Positions 1 through 7,687 of a stretch of DNA of 13,318 nt are shown in pieces; position 1 is the stretch's first letter; the number at the start of each line of letters is the position of its first letter. Source of the DNA: Candidatus Eiseniibacteriota bacterium. Its GTDB lineage: Bacteria > Eisenbacteria > RBG-16-71-46 > JABDJR01. The position numbers and the translations under genes were made by a program. Where the stretch lies: contig JABDJR010000584.1 in assembly GCA_013003415.1 (NCBI GenBank), positions 1 through 13,318 on the forward strand. The letters are read 5' to 3'. The notes under the pieces are model-generated. The model saw only the letters and a list, made by a program, of their open reading frames with translations. It was not told the origin of the DNA and made no database searches.

Positions 1-698
1 AAACGGGCCACACTGTCGGTGGTACGCACCTGTTGGCGAACCATTTCTGCAACTTCACGAATAACGGTGTCACCAAGGTCGTGACCATGCTCATCGTTAA
101 TCCGCCCCAGATGATCGATATCCATTAGAAGCACAGTAAGAGGCTCATCGTAACGGATGGCCCTGGGCAATTCCGTATTCAAACGGTCCATGACAAACCG
201 GCGATTGCCAAGCCCTGTGAGCACATCGGAGAAGGAGTGGTTGTCGACCTGACGGCGGAGACCGTCGAGTTCGTGCTTCATCCGTGTGACTTCGGAGCGA
301 GCATGTTCCAACTCGGAGACCATGTCGTCTCCATCCGCTGAACTCATGCGTGGGTCAGAGTCGCGTCCAATACCAAAGAAGCCAACCGCTTTCCCAGATT
401 CGTCGTCACATCGTACCCAAGTGTACTCAACCGGCACACTGCGGTCCCCCACTCGGTGGTGCATTTGGCACGTGTCCGAAACATCCTCCGCCGTCTTGAG
501 TTGACCGAAGAATTTATCGACGGCAGTGACGGTAAAGGGGTCGAGGAAACTCGTGAAGTTTTCTCCGGGCTTACCCTGAGTCGCTTCGGTAAACGTGACG
601 GATGCCTCTTTGACGGTGAGATCCACACCCAACATCACAACGTGATCTGGATTCTTTTCAATTGCAAGACGACTTAGCTGAATGGACGAACCGCTCAT
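1..698 (-). CDS. PAS-GGDEF diguanylate cyclase, partial (C-terminus beyond left edge)
   Basis: An open frame runs from ATG at 698 to the window edge (232 complete codons, no stop). Residues ~15-112 look like a PAS sensor fold, opening with NPDHVVMLGVDLTV and closing with VGFFGIGRD. A charged, probably coiled-coil linker follows at ~122-152. The cyclase domain then starts with SDVLTGLGNRRF (157-168) and the metal/substrate segment MDIDHLGRINDEHGHDLGD (192-210), typical of enzymes making cyclic di-GMP from two GTP. The visible part ends at SVARF, exactly where GG(D/E)EF should follow, so catalytic competence cannot be judged. There is no signal peptide or membrane segment in the visible part, so it is probably a cytoplasmic sensor enzyme. 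The ribosome-binding site is weak (GGGG about 12 nt upstream). It sits alone behind the terminator of the amidohydrolase operon, so it should have its own promoter within 699-890. Confidence 0.9.
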   Translation of the reverse strand, partial: MSGSSIQLSRLAIEKNPDHVVMLGVDLTVKEASVTFTEATQGKPGENFTSFLDPFTVTAVDKFFGQLKTAEDVSDTCQMHHRVGDRSVPVEYTWVRCDDESGKAVGFFGIGRDSDPRMSSADGDDMVSELEHARSEVTRMKHELDGLRRQVDNHSFSDVLTGLGNRRFVMDRLNTELPRAIRYDEPLTVLLMDIDHLGRINDEHGHDLGDTVIREVAEMVRQQVRTTDSVAR

Positions 699-729
699 GT
701 TTATCAAAACCCCATTAAAAGTGACCTAA

Positions 730-744
730 TGTTCCTGTGGAACA
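730..744. promoter_or_regulatory. Perfect 6-3-6 inverted repeat, candidate operator of the GGDEF gene
   Basis: TGTTCC-TGT-GGAACA is a perfect inverted repeat 32-46 bp upstream of the diguanylate cyclase ATG, in the right place for a repressor or activator site. I cannot match it to a named regulator. Its half-site 8-mers recur singly in the intergenic region 5490-5700. The rest of 699-890 has no gene I can support; it shows only short CCCTGGG direct repeats around 863-883. Confidence 0.35.
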
Positions 745-890
745 GTTATCGGCCGCTTTGAGGCAGACATGAATCAAGGGGTGCTCGAGGAAGTGCCGCT
801 TGTTGAAATAGGCCCACAACTCATTCCCTTTTTTGGGGTTAGCGGAGATGCCCACCGAGAATTCCCTGGGGTTTGACCCTGGGTAGGCGC

Positions 891-950
891 AAAAAAATCG
901 GGCCCGAGGCGAAAAGAAGCGTGGCTTCCAATCTCAACCTCGAGCCCGAA
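891..950 (-). terminator. Intrinsic terminator of the amidohydrolase operon
   Basis: Read on the minus strand, a 12-bp stem (TCGGGCTCGAGG with CCTCGGGCCCGA, one G-U pair) is followed directly by U7. The ~28-nt apical region can itself fold into a small GAAGC/GCTTC hairpin, giving a branched structure. It begins about 25 nt after the stop codon of the third amidohydrolase gene and separates the operon from the GGDEF gene downstream. Confidence 0.85.
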
Positions 951-974
951 TAGGACCCGCCGTATCTATGGGTC

Positions 975-2303
975 TTACTTACTCTCCGCCGGCGAAGGGG
1001 TTAGAGCGGACTCTTTCCCGTCGCGACGCGGGCGCTCCCGATAGCGTTCGTAGAGAGCGGTGTGGCGGCTGGCCACATCGACTTTCTCGCCCGCAATCCA
1101 GATGTGATGCACCGTGGTCATGATCTCTAGGGGATCCCCATCGGTCACGAACAAGTTGGCATCTTTGCCCTCTTCAATGGAGCCAAGGCGATTACCCAGG
1201 CCAATGATTTCAGCCGGATACATGGTGACGGCTTTCAGAGCTTCTTCTTTGGGCAAACCGTAGGAAGCTGCCATGGCCGCATGGTAGGGCAAGTTCCGCA
1301 GGTTGGAAGCGCCAAAGGTGCTTCCACCGGTACTAATGCAGAACTTCACACCCGCTTCGTGCAGACGCGCGGCAACCGTATAGGCTGCGTCGTAGGGCTC
1401 CCAGCTCCGTCGCGGCATTTGATGGACGTTGTCGACCACCACCGGGACGTTCTGCTTCACCAGACGATCGGCTAGACGTGGAGCATCGCGACCACCAATG
1501 ATCACGATCTTGAACTCTCGTTCTTTCGCGAAATCGAGAGCGGCCTCGATCTGCTGAAACTCGTCGGCGTGAACAAACAACGGAAGCTTCTTCTCGAGAA
1601 CCGGAACCATAGCTTCCCAGCGCACATCGACCGGATGGAACGCACCACCCTTCTTGGTGGACAGGCGAGCTTTGTGATAAGCCTCGGCGTTATCGAAAGC
1701 TTCGGTCAGCTCTTTGAGCTTCTTCTCGCGATCTTTCTTTTGCTCTTCTTCCGATTTCTGAACCCACCAGGCGGTGGAGGTCGTCATGGAAGGCCAGCGC
1801 AAGTGCATGGCAAGGGGCTCTTGAATGGCCATCTCTTCCCAGTTCCAACCGTGAAGATTCCAAGCCACCGAGGAGCCGCTCAGCACACCACCGTTGGTGG
1901 CGGTCACGGCCGTAAGCACGCCGTTGGCGCGCGTTACGGGAATGAGTTCCGAGTCGTGGTTGATGGCAACCATGGCCCGTGCATTGGGGTTGAGGTTACC
2001 GTTCTCGCCGGCGTCGTTCGTTCCTTTGACGCTACCGATTTCGATGAGTCCCAACACGGAGTTCGCCGCAACCATACCCGGATAAACGTGTTGACCCGAA
2101 ATGTCGATGCGCTCTGCTCCCGCAGGTACAGAAACGTTGGCGCCAACCGCAATGATCTTGCCGTTGTCGATCACAACCGTGCCGTTGGGATAGCTCTGGC
2201 CACTCACAGTATGCACCGTGCCGCCCACGAGGGCGGTGGCTGCCAAAGCCGGAGTCACAGCGACCGCAGTCGCAAGCAAGGTTAGAAGGAGGATTTTCCG
2301 CAT
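975..2303 (-). CDS. Exported amidohydrolase-superfamily protein, third gene of triplet, atypical active site
   Basis: 442 residues. The signal peptide (MRKILLLTLLATAVAVTPALAA, cleavage near A21/A22) predicts export to the periplasm or outside. The beta-sandwich start (LVGGTVHTVSGQSYPNGTVVIDNGKI), a YPGMVAAN segment at 74-81 and the closing LGSIEEGKDANLFV (373-386) are those of imidazolonepropionase-like amidohydrolases (COG1228 type). However, the usual PGxIDxHxH is replaced by PGMVAANSVLG, so both first-strand metal histidines are missing. The SD catalytic Asp position reads STGGSTFGASNLRNLPYHA (324-341). H245 (LFVHADE) and H294 (DNVHQM) remain. A Lys/Glu-rich helix spans ~184-212. It starts 1 nt after the preceding stop, with GAGGAG placed inside the end of that gene, which indicates translational coupling. 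It could be a divergent hydrolase or a non-catalytic partner of the middle protein; substrate unknown. Confidence 0.9.
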   Translation of the reverse strand: MRKILLLTLLATAVAVTPALAATALVGGTVHTVSGQSYPNGTVVIDNGKIIAVGANVSVPAGAERIDISGQHVYPGMVAANSVLGLIEIGSVKGTNDAGENGNLNPNARAMVAINHDSELIPVTRANGVLTAVTATNGGVLSGSSVAWNLHGWNWEEMAIQEPLAMHLRWPSMTTSTAWWVQKSEEEQKKDREKKLKELTEAFDNAEAYHKARLSTKKGGAFHPVDVRWEAMVPVLEKKLPLFVHADEFQQIEAALDFAKEREFKIVIIGGRDAPRLADRLVKQNVPVVVDNVHQMPRRSWEPYDAAYTVAARLHEAGVKFCISTGGSTFGASNLRNLPYHAAMAASYGLPKEEALKAVTMYPAEIIGLGNRLGSIEEGKDANLFVTDGDPLEIMTTVHHIWIAGEKVDVASRHTALYERYRERPRRDGKESALTPSPAESK

Positions 2304-2304
2304 G

Positions 2305-3819
2305 TTACTTCTCCTCTTTCTGGTGTTCGATGTGAGTGCATTCTTCTTCTTTGTGGCTCACCGCAGCGCATTTACAAACGCTGGTCTCAGCCGAATCGTA
2401 GTAGTACTCAGGCATTTGATAACCCGGGTCATCGGCGCCGGCAACCGTAGGCTCTTTGCCTTCTTCTTTCTTGTCTTTGATCTTGGCGATTAAGGCCTCG
2501 CGCTCCTTCAAGAGAGCCTCACGAGCGGCGAGATCTTCTTCGCGATCGAAGTACTTCCGACCATCGACCCAGGTTTGCTCGCAAATGCTGTAGGTCGAAA
2601 GCGGGTGCCCATTCCAAATCACGAAGTCCGCATCTTTGCCGGCTTCGAGGGAACCCATGATGTCATCGACGCGCATTTGTTTGGCCGCGTTGAGGGTCAC
2701 AAACTTGAGCGCTTCCTCTTCGGGAATGCCGCCGTATTTCACGGCCTTGGCCGCCTCGAGATTCATGCGTCGGGCCAGCTCCGAAGAGTCGGAGTTGAAG
2801 GTCGTCACCACACCCCGATCCCACATGATGGAACCGTTGTAAGGAATAGCGTCGTACACTTCAAACTTGTAGGCCCACCAGTCGCTAAAAGTCGAGCCCA
2901 TGGCTCCGTGCTCCCGCATTTCGTCGGCCACTTTGTAGCCTTCGAGAACGTGCTGGAAGGTGTCGACCTTGAAGCCCATGTCATCGGCGATCCGCATGAG
3001 CATGAGGATTTCGTCGGCGCGATAGGAGTGGCAGTGGATCTGGCGCTTGCCGTCGAGAATCTCGACCAAAGCCTCTAACTGGAAGTCGCGCTTGGGGGCT
3101 GTGCCCTTTTTGCTGCTGTTCCAGCGATCCCAACGTTCTTTGTAGTCTTTGGCGGCGGTGAAGCGCTCACGAATAAGCTGCTCAACGCCCGAACGCGTAA
3201 TGGGATAATGGTCGTCTTGCTCACCCCAGTTGGCGCGTTTCGGGTTTTCACCAAGCGCAAACTTGATGCCCTGCATGCGTCCCTCAACCTTGAGGTCTTC
3301 GGGGTCCTCGCCGTAACGCATCTTGATGAGGCAGTTCTGCCCACCAATGGCGTTGGCGGAACCGTGAAGCAAGTTCCCCGCGGTCAGACCACCGGCCAAC
3401 TGACGATAGATGTTCACCGTTTCCGAGTTCACCACATCTTCAATACGCACTTCGGAAGTGACGTTGTTGGTGCCTTCATTGACGCCTCCCACGATAGCGG
3501 TATGAGAGTGAGCATCGATCAGACCCGGGGTGACATGCTTGCCAGTGCCATCGATCACAACCGCACCGGAGGGTGCGCTGAGATCGGTTCCGACTTGGGC
3601 TACTTTCCCGTTCCGAATCAGGAGGTCGCCCACGAACTTGCCTTGGGGGCCGCTCGTCCAAATGGTGGCGTTTTGTACCAAGACAGCACCGGGTTGATCC
3701 GGGGTATTGGCGTGCCAGGCTTCAGGGTCGCCCGCGGCGGTGGCTCCAAAGACCAAGCTTGGTACCAAGCAGGCGGTGGCAACCACCGTAGCTAGGCTAA
3801 ATAGTTTCTGTCGCTTCAT
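2305..3819 (-). CDS. Exported metal-dependent amidohydrolase, second gene of triplet, intact active site, Cys/His-rich tail
   Basis: 504 residues. An N-terminal hydrophobic segment ending near SLVFGATA suggests secretion. It has the full imidazolonepropionase-like metal-ligand set: PGLIDAHSH (H104, H106), H262/H264 in QIHCHSYRADEI, H290 in DTFQHVLEGYKVADEM, and D344 in TTFNSDSSELARRM. K166 in CLIKMRYGED is a candidate metal-bridging lysine. LGSIEEGKDAD-type closure appears as MGSLEAGKDADFVIW (388-402). After the hydrolase fold comes a charged helix (~425-455) and then an unusual tail, CKCAAVSHKEEECTHIEH (482-499), holding three Cys and three His. The start has a good GGAGG 9 nt upstream and overlaps the preceding gene by ATGA. 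It probably hydrolyses a cyclic amide or peptide-like bond; the substrate cannot be read from sequence. It is likely the catalytic member of the triplet. Confidence 0.92.
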   Translation of the reverse strand: MKRQKLFSLATVVATACLVPSLVFGATAAGDPEAWHANTPDQPGAVLVQNATIWTSGPQGKFVGDLLIRNGKVAQVGTDLSAPSGAVVIDGTGKHVTPGLIDAHSHTAIVGGVNEGTNNVTSEVRIEDVVNSETVNIYRQLAGGLTAGNLLHGSANAIGGQNCLIKMRYGEDPEDLKVEGRMQGIKFALGENPKRANWGEQDDHYPITRSGVEQLIRERFTAAKDYKERWDRWNSSKKGTAPKRDFQLEALVEILDGKRQIHCHSYRADEILMLMRIADDMGFKVDTFQHVLEGYKVADEMREHGAMGSTFSDWWAYKFEVYDAIPYNGSIMWDRGVVTTFNSDSSELARRMNLEAAKAVKYGGIPEEEALKFVTLNAAKQMRVDDIMGSLEAGKDADFVIWNGHPLSTYSICEQTWVDGRKYFDREEDLAAREALLKEREALIAKIKDKKEEGKEPTVAGADDPGYQMPEYYYDSAETSVCKCAAVSHKEEECTHIEHQKEEK

Positions 3820-5435
3820 CGGTCCAAGCCTCCGTTTCCAGGCTTTGAATCACTGTGTTTCTTCACGCGGGTTGCGGTGAGCGAGAAGTCGCCGAAGGGA
3901 CTTGAGCCCGAACCGTCCGCGTTGTCGCCGTTGATGTTGAGATCGAGAGTGAACTGACCGCCCATCATGGAGAAGACGACGCTCACCGTAGAGCCAGACT
4001 GCGTGGCCTCTGCGGGAATCTCTTCATCCATGGCAACCACGGTTGCGGTGAGAGCGCCAAGCTCGCCACCAAGGATGACGGTTCCGGGATACTCGGCACC
4101 ACCCGCAAGGGCAACGTAGTCCCAGGTACCGCGGGGATCGCCTTCCGGCTTCTCAATCTTCTGAACTTCAAAACGATTGCCGTCGACCCACACCGCGCGA
4201 ACTTTGGTGTCGGGATCGAAGATGGCGCCGTCGGTAACTACCAAGTTCGCGACCATGCCGGTTTCCACACGTCCCATTTGCTCAGATAGCCCAAGCATCT
4301 TGGCCGGAACCGTGGTGCAGCTAGCAAGCGCCGCGTCGTGAGGTAGGCCAGCCTGAATAGCTTCGCTGACCTTCTCGCGGAATTTGCCGATGTCTTTCAG
4401 CCCGTGAGCGGTGAAAGCAAACTCAATCCCTGCATCGTAAACCGCGGTGGGGTTCTTGGGAGCGTTGTCCCAATGACGCAACTTCTCGAGACTTACGGAG
4501 AGATCTTTGCCCTCTTCGCCGGAGACTCCGGGAGCCTTAGGGAAGTGCACGGGAAGCACCAACTGGGAGGCCATCGTTTTCACTTCGTCGATGCGTTTGT
4601 ACTCTTCGCCGCTTCCAATGTAGGAAAGGCTCAGCCCAAGCTCGGCTGCCAGCTCATGAGCCCGCAGGAGATCGAGAACATCGTCGGTGATAAACAGCAG
4701 CTCTTCTTGCCCGCTGGCTACCGAGCGCAGAGCTTCTAAGGCCGCATTTTGCTCGGGGCGTTTGAGGCCGCGAGGATTGGCTTCGAAGCTGGTCATGGCT
4801 TGGTTGTACCATTGCGCGTCGTGCAGCGTCTGGCGCATGACCGCAACCACGCCCATGAGGGAGCCGGGATATCCGCCTCCCTTGGCGGTTGAGAAAGCCG
4901 CTACTTGACCGGCTTCGCCTTCAATGAGGTTGTAGCTGAGATCGCCTTTACCAAGGTTGGCAATCGCAGCTTCGCCGCGGAAGGCCCCCTGATTGGAGAG
5001 CATGCGAGCCGTGGTGATACCCACAGCGCGGCGCGCCTCACGATCGGAAGCTTTGAAAGGCATGCCCGTGGCAAGAAGCGTTTGCGATTTCACGACACTC
5101 AGATGGTGATCGAGGTTGGCCAGGTCGTCTTCGTCGTCAGCCTTGGGAAGCTTCACTTCCATGGCGGGGTCGATGAGACCGGCATAAACGGTGAGGCTGT
5201 CGAGCTCCCATACCTGAGCATCGTCAGGGATGGCAACGTTGGCGCCTACCGCTTCGATCAGCCCGTCGCGAACCACAACGGTTCCCTGTTCAATCGTGCG
5301 TCCGGGGGACGTCACAATACGAACATTAGTGAGAGCATGAACGTTTGGGGTATAAACAGGCCCTTGAGCCAAGAGGCTCGTGGGAATGAGCGAGAATAGG
5401 GCGCAAAGAAGAGCCCTATGGAGGAGACGGGACAT
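3816..5435 (-). CDS. Exported amidohydrolase-superfamily protein, first gene of triplet, no HxH motif, beta-rich C-terminal domain
   Basis: 539 residues from ATG at 5435. This start gives a clean signal peptide (MSRLLHRALLCALFSLIPTSLLAQ) and an AGGAG 8 nt upstream; an in-frame GTG at 5489 lacks both and is rejected. The amidohydrolase framework is clear: LTNVRIVTSPGRTIEQGTVV at 35-54 and MGRVETGMVANLVVTDGAI near 387-405. The HxH position reads AGLIDPAMEVK (85-95), and the region of the catalytic Asp reads FAFTAHGLKDIGKF (339-352), so the classical ligands are missing. From ~440 a Gly/Thr-rich, beta-looking extension runs to ~525 (VILGGELGALTATVV and later FSMMGGQFTLDLNING). This is beyond the usual hydrolase fold. 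Its stop overlaps the start of the middle gene (ATGA). It may be a structural or substrate-binding partner of that enzyme; I infer this from context only. Confidence 0.88.
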   Translation of the reverse strand: MSRLLHRALLCALFSLIPTSLLAQGPVYTPNVHALTNVRIVTSPGRTIEQGTVVVRDGLIEAVGANVAIPDDAQVWELDSLTVYAGLIDPAMEVKLPKADDEDDLANLDHHLSVVKSQTLLATGMPFKASDREARRAVGITTARMLSNQGAFRGEAAIANLGKGDLSYNLIEGEAGQVAAFSTAKGGGYPGSLMGVVAVMRQTLHDAQWYNQAMTSFEANPRGLKRPEQNAALEALRSVASGQEELLFITDDVLDLLRAHELAAELGLSLSYIGSGEEYKRIDEVKTMASQLVLPVHFPKAPGVSGEEGKDLSVSLEKLRHWDNAPKNPTAVYDAGIEFAFTAHGLKDIGKFREKVSEAIQAGLPHDAALASCTTVPAKMLGLSEQMGRVETGMVANLVVTDGAIFDPDTKVRAVWVDGNRFEVQKIEKPEGDPRGTWDYVALAGGAEYPGTVILGGELGALTATVVAMDEEIPAEATQSGSTVSVVFSMMGGQFTLDLNINGDNADGSGSSPFGDFSLTATRVKKHSDSKPGNGGLDR

Positions 5436-5540
5436 ACGTCTTGCTCCTATTGGGAAGGGGTGGTGGAACCATGAGGACAAGATGGTCACTCACGCTCGAG
5501 GGGGTTTAGAACAACTAAAACTCTGGAACAGCTATATATA

Positions 5541-5570
5541 ACAATAACTTATTCGATATAGGCATATCAA
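5541..5570 (-). promoter_or_regulatory. Possible sigma70-type promoter of the amidohydrolase operon
   Basis: The divergent intergenic stretch is the most AT-rich part of the window. On the minus strand TTGATA (5570-5565), an 18-nt spacer and TATTGT (5546-5541) form a plausible but imperfect -35/-10 pair ~105 nt upstream of the first ATG. TATATATA immediately downstream offers an alternative -10. Confidence 0.25.
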
Positions 5571-5638
5571 CTTGAAGTTCCTGTATCTAGGATAGGCCCG
5601 GAAGACAGAAACAAGCCCAAAACGCCTCTCGCACTGTC

Positions 5639-5667
5639 TTCTCAAGGGGATGGGCGCCCTCTATCAT
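5639..5667 (+). promoter_or_regulatory. Possible sigma70-type promoter of hflK-hflC
   Basis: TTCTCA (5639-5644), a 17-nt spacer and TATCAT (5662-5667) lie 33 nt before the hflK start codon. The -10 matches the consensus at five of six bases and the -35 at four. This would leave a short leader of about 25 nt. Judged by eye only. Confidence 0.3.
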
Positions 5668-5700
5668 AGCCCTCTAGGTTATTCAGTTAAGGAGTGTTTG

Positions 5701-6702
5701 ATGAATCAAGGGAATTTTGGAGACCAGATCCAAATGCCGCAGATGCCCAAGATACCTGGGGCGACGGTTCGCACCGTCATTCTGTTGGCTGTGATCGGGC
5801 TCATCGCCCTAACCAGTTTCTATACCGTGGGGCCCGAAGAAAACGGGGTGGTCTTGAGGTTTGGTAAATACCAAGGCCTCACCGACCCGGGCCTCCATTT
5901 CAAGCTGCCGTTCAACATCGAAACCGTGGATAAGGTTCCGATCCAACGTCAGCTCAAGGAAGAGTTTGGGTTTCGCACCGTAAGTTCCGGAGTGCGTTCC
6001 GAGTTTTCCAATCGCGGGTTTGCGGGTGAGGCCAACATGCTCACCGGCGACTTGAACGCGGCGGTGGTGGAGTGGGTAGTTCAATATCGTATTGTCGATC
6101 CCTACAACTATCTCTTCCGCGTTCGCAACGTTCGCCAGACTTTCCGCGACATGTCGGAAGCCGTCATGCGAAGCGTGATCGGGGATCGGACCGTGAACGA
6201 AGTGCTGACCATCGGTCGGGCCGAGATCGCCGATCTCGTGCACCAAAATCTTCAAGAACTCGCCGATCAGTACGAGAGCGGGATCAAGGTTGACCAGGTG
6301 GTGTTGCAGGACGTGAACCCGCCGGACAAGGTGAAGCCTTCGTTTAACGAAGTGAACGAAGCTCAGCAAGAGAAAGAGCGACTCATTAACGAAGCTCAGT
6401 CGGAGTACAACCGTGTGGTTCCGAGAGCCGAGGGTGAGGCGCTGCAGACCATTCAGCAGGCCGAGGGTTATTTCCTCGAGCGCACGAACAACGCGGCCGG
6501 TGACTCGGCTCGATTTGTAGCCCTCTACGATGAATACCGCAAGGCTCCCGAAGTCACTAGAAAGCGACTGTACTTGGAGACCATGGAATTGATTCTTCCC
6601 AAGATCGGAAGAAAGATTGTGGTCGATTCCGAATCCTCAGGGGTTTTGCCGCTCCTCAACTTGGGCGGAGCTAGCCTGCCCGGAACCGGAGGGGGTAACT
6701 AA
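5701..6702 (+). CDS. hflK: HflK, SPFH/prohibitin-family subunit of the FtsH-regulating HflKC complex
   Basis: 333 residues. The ATG at 5701 is preceded by AAGGAG 6 nt upstream; the longer in-frame start at 5650 has no such site. A short N-terminus is followed by one membrane segment (~22-42, TVRTVILLAVIGLIALTSFYTV). Next comes the SPFH domain, starting GPEENGVVLRFGKYQGLTDPGLHF (44-67) and including DLNAAVVEWVVQYRI (117-131) and VVLQDVNPPDKV (200-211), both very typical of HflK. A Glu/Gln/Ala-rich coiled coil spans ~218-290. In characterised bacteria HflK and HflC form a large periplasm-facing assembly around the membrane protease FtsH and tune its activity. The protein lacks the long Gly-rich N-terminus of the E. 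coli protein and so is shorter. hflC follows after one nucleotide. Confidence 0.96.
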   Translation: MNQGNFGDQIQMPQMPKIPGATVRTVILLAVIGLIALTSFYTVGPEENGVVLRFGKYQGLTDPGLHFKLPFNIETVDKVPIQRQLKEEFGFRTVSSGVRSEFSNRGFAGEANMLTGDLNAAVVEWVVQYRIVDPYNYLFRVRNVRQTFRDMSEAVMRSVIGDRTVNEVLTIGRAEIADLVHQNLQELADQYESGIKVDQVVLQDVNPPDKVKPSFNEVNEAQQEKERLINEAQSEYNRVVPRAEGEALQTIQQAEGYFLERTNNAAGDSARFVALYDEYRKAPEVTRKRLYLETMELILPKIGRKIVVDSESSGVLPLLNLGGASLPGTGGGN

Positions 6703-6703
6703 G

Positions 6704-7633
6704 ATGAAAGTCATTTATCTCATCCTCATCGGTGCAGTTCTTATTCTCGCCTCTAACGTCCTTTATGTGGTGAAAGAGCCTGAGCAGGTCATCATCACCC
6801 AGTTCGGTAAGCCGGTTGGCGAGCCTGTAACCGACCCGGGACTGAAGTTCAAAGCTCCCTTTGTGCAGACCGTCCACCGGTTTGATCGTCGATTCCTAGA
6901 GTGGGATGGTGATCCGAACCAGCTCCCCACTCGGGATAAGCGTTTCATTTGGGTGGATATGTATGCGCGTTGGCGCATTACGGATCCCCTGCTCTTCTTC
7001 CAGCGTTTACGCGATGAGCGCGGGGCTCAAACCCGACTCGACGATATTCTGGATGGAGAAACCCGAAACGCGATCGCGAATAACGACCTGGTCGAAGTTA
7101 TTCGGACCAGCAACCGAACTCCTCAATCGGGAGAAACGGTGCCCGAAGACGAGACCACGCTCGATGTTATCGGTTTCGGTCGAGAGCGCATCCGCCAGGA
7201 GATTCTGACCAAAGCGCAAACGCGTACCGATGATCTGGGAATCGAAATTCTTGACGTGCAGTTCAAGCGTATTAACTACGTGGAAGAAGTGCGCAAGAAG
7301 GTCTACGACCGCATGATCGCGGAGCGGCGTCGGATTGCGGATCGTTTCCGTTCCGAGGGCGAAGGTGAGGCGTCGAGGATTCGAGGCGAGAAAGAGCGTG
7401 AGCTCCTGCGTATTCAGTCCGAAGCTTATAAGGAAGCTCAGGGAATCGTGGGACGCGCCGACGCTATTTCCACCGAAACCTACGCCAAAGCCTACGGCAC
7501 GAGTAACGATGCCGAAGACTTCTATCAGTTCCTGAAAACGCTGGAGTCTTACGAGACCTCGGTCGACGCAGAAACTTGGTTGCTTCTGTCTACCGACTCG
7601 GAGTTTTATAAGTACTTGAAGAAGGCTAAGTGA
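6704..7633 (+). CDS. hflC: HflC, SPFH-family partner of HflK
   Basis: 309 residues from ATG at 6704, one nt after the hflK stop, with GGAGGGGG about 8 nt upstream inside the hflK end. It has an N-terminal membrane anchor (MKVIYLILIGAVLILASNVLYVV), then the HflC-type start of the SPFH domain, VKEPEQVIITQFGKPVGEP (23-41), TDPGLKFKAPF (43-53) and VDMYARWRITDP (84-95). The C-terminal half has IEILDVQFKRINYVEEVR (180-197) and YDRMIAERRRIADRFRSEGEG (201-221), the hallmark of HflC, followed by a long coiled coil. An insert around 134-158 (RTSNRTPQSGETVPEDETTL) lengthens one loop relative to the E. coli protein as I remember it. With HflK it should form the membrane-bound complex that controls FtsH. 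A hairpin overlaps its stop codon, and the channel gene follows 54 nt later. Confidence 0.96.
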   Translation: MKVIYLILIGAVLILASNVLYVVKEPEQVIITQFGKPVGEPVTDPGLKFKAPFVQTVHRFDRRFLEWDGDPNQLPTRDKRFIWVDMYARWRITDPLLFFQRLRDERGAQTRLDDILDGETRNAIANNDLVEVIRTSNRTPQSGETVPEDETTLDVIGFGRERIRQEILTKAQTRTDDLGIEILDVQFKRINYVEEVRKKVYDRMIAERRRIADRFRSEGEGEASRIRGEKERELLRIQSEAYKEAQGIVGRADAISTETYAKAYGTSNDAEDFYQFLKTLESYETSVDAETWLLLSTDSEFYKYLKKAK

Positions 7634-7657
7634 TCACCTTGGTCCGCCCCGGTGATC
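7632..7657 (+). other. Inverted repeat overlapping the hflC stop codon
   Basis: GATCACC (7632-7638) and GGTGATC (7651-7657) form a perfect 7-bp stem around a 12-nt loop. No U-run follows, so it is not a classical terminator. It may stabilise the hflKC 3' end or attenuate read-through into the channel gene. Confidence 0.35.
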
Positions 7658-7687
7658 CTGGCCTGAGAAGAGTATAGGAGGGAAGCC

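Noticed and set aside
755..830. Sigma54-like GGCAC...GC element upstream of the GGDEF gene
   Set aside because: The distance between the GG and GC elements is one base too long and the TTGC part is poor.
1569..2285. 238-codon plus-strand open frame opposite the third amidohydrolase
   Set aside because: Lies fully antisense to a protein with signal peptide and family motifs; its translation is His/Arg/Gly-rich with no recognisable domain.
3208..3795. 195-codon plus-strand open frame opposite the middle amidohydrolase
   Set aside because: Antisense shadow of a clear gene; no domain and no ribosome-binding site noticed.
5436..5489. GTG start 18 codons upstream of the first amidohydrolase
   Set aside because: The ATG at 5435 has AGGAG at good spacing and begins a proper signal peptide.
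5809..6369. 186-codon minus-strand open frame inside hflK
   Set aside because: hflK on the other strand has unambiguous SPFH-family sequence; the antisense translation resembles nothing.
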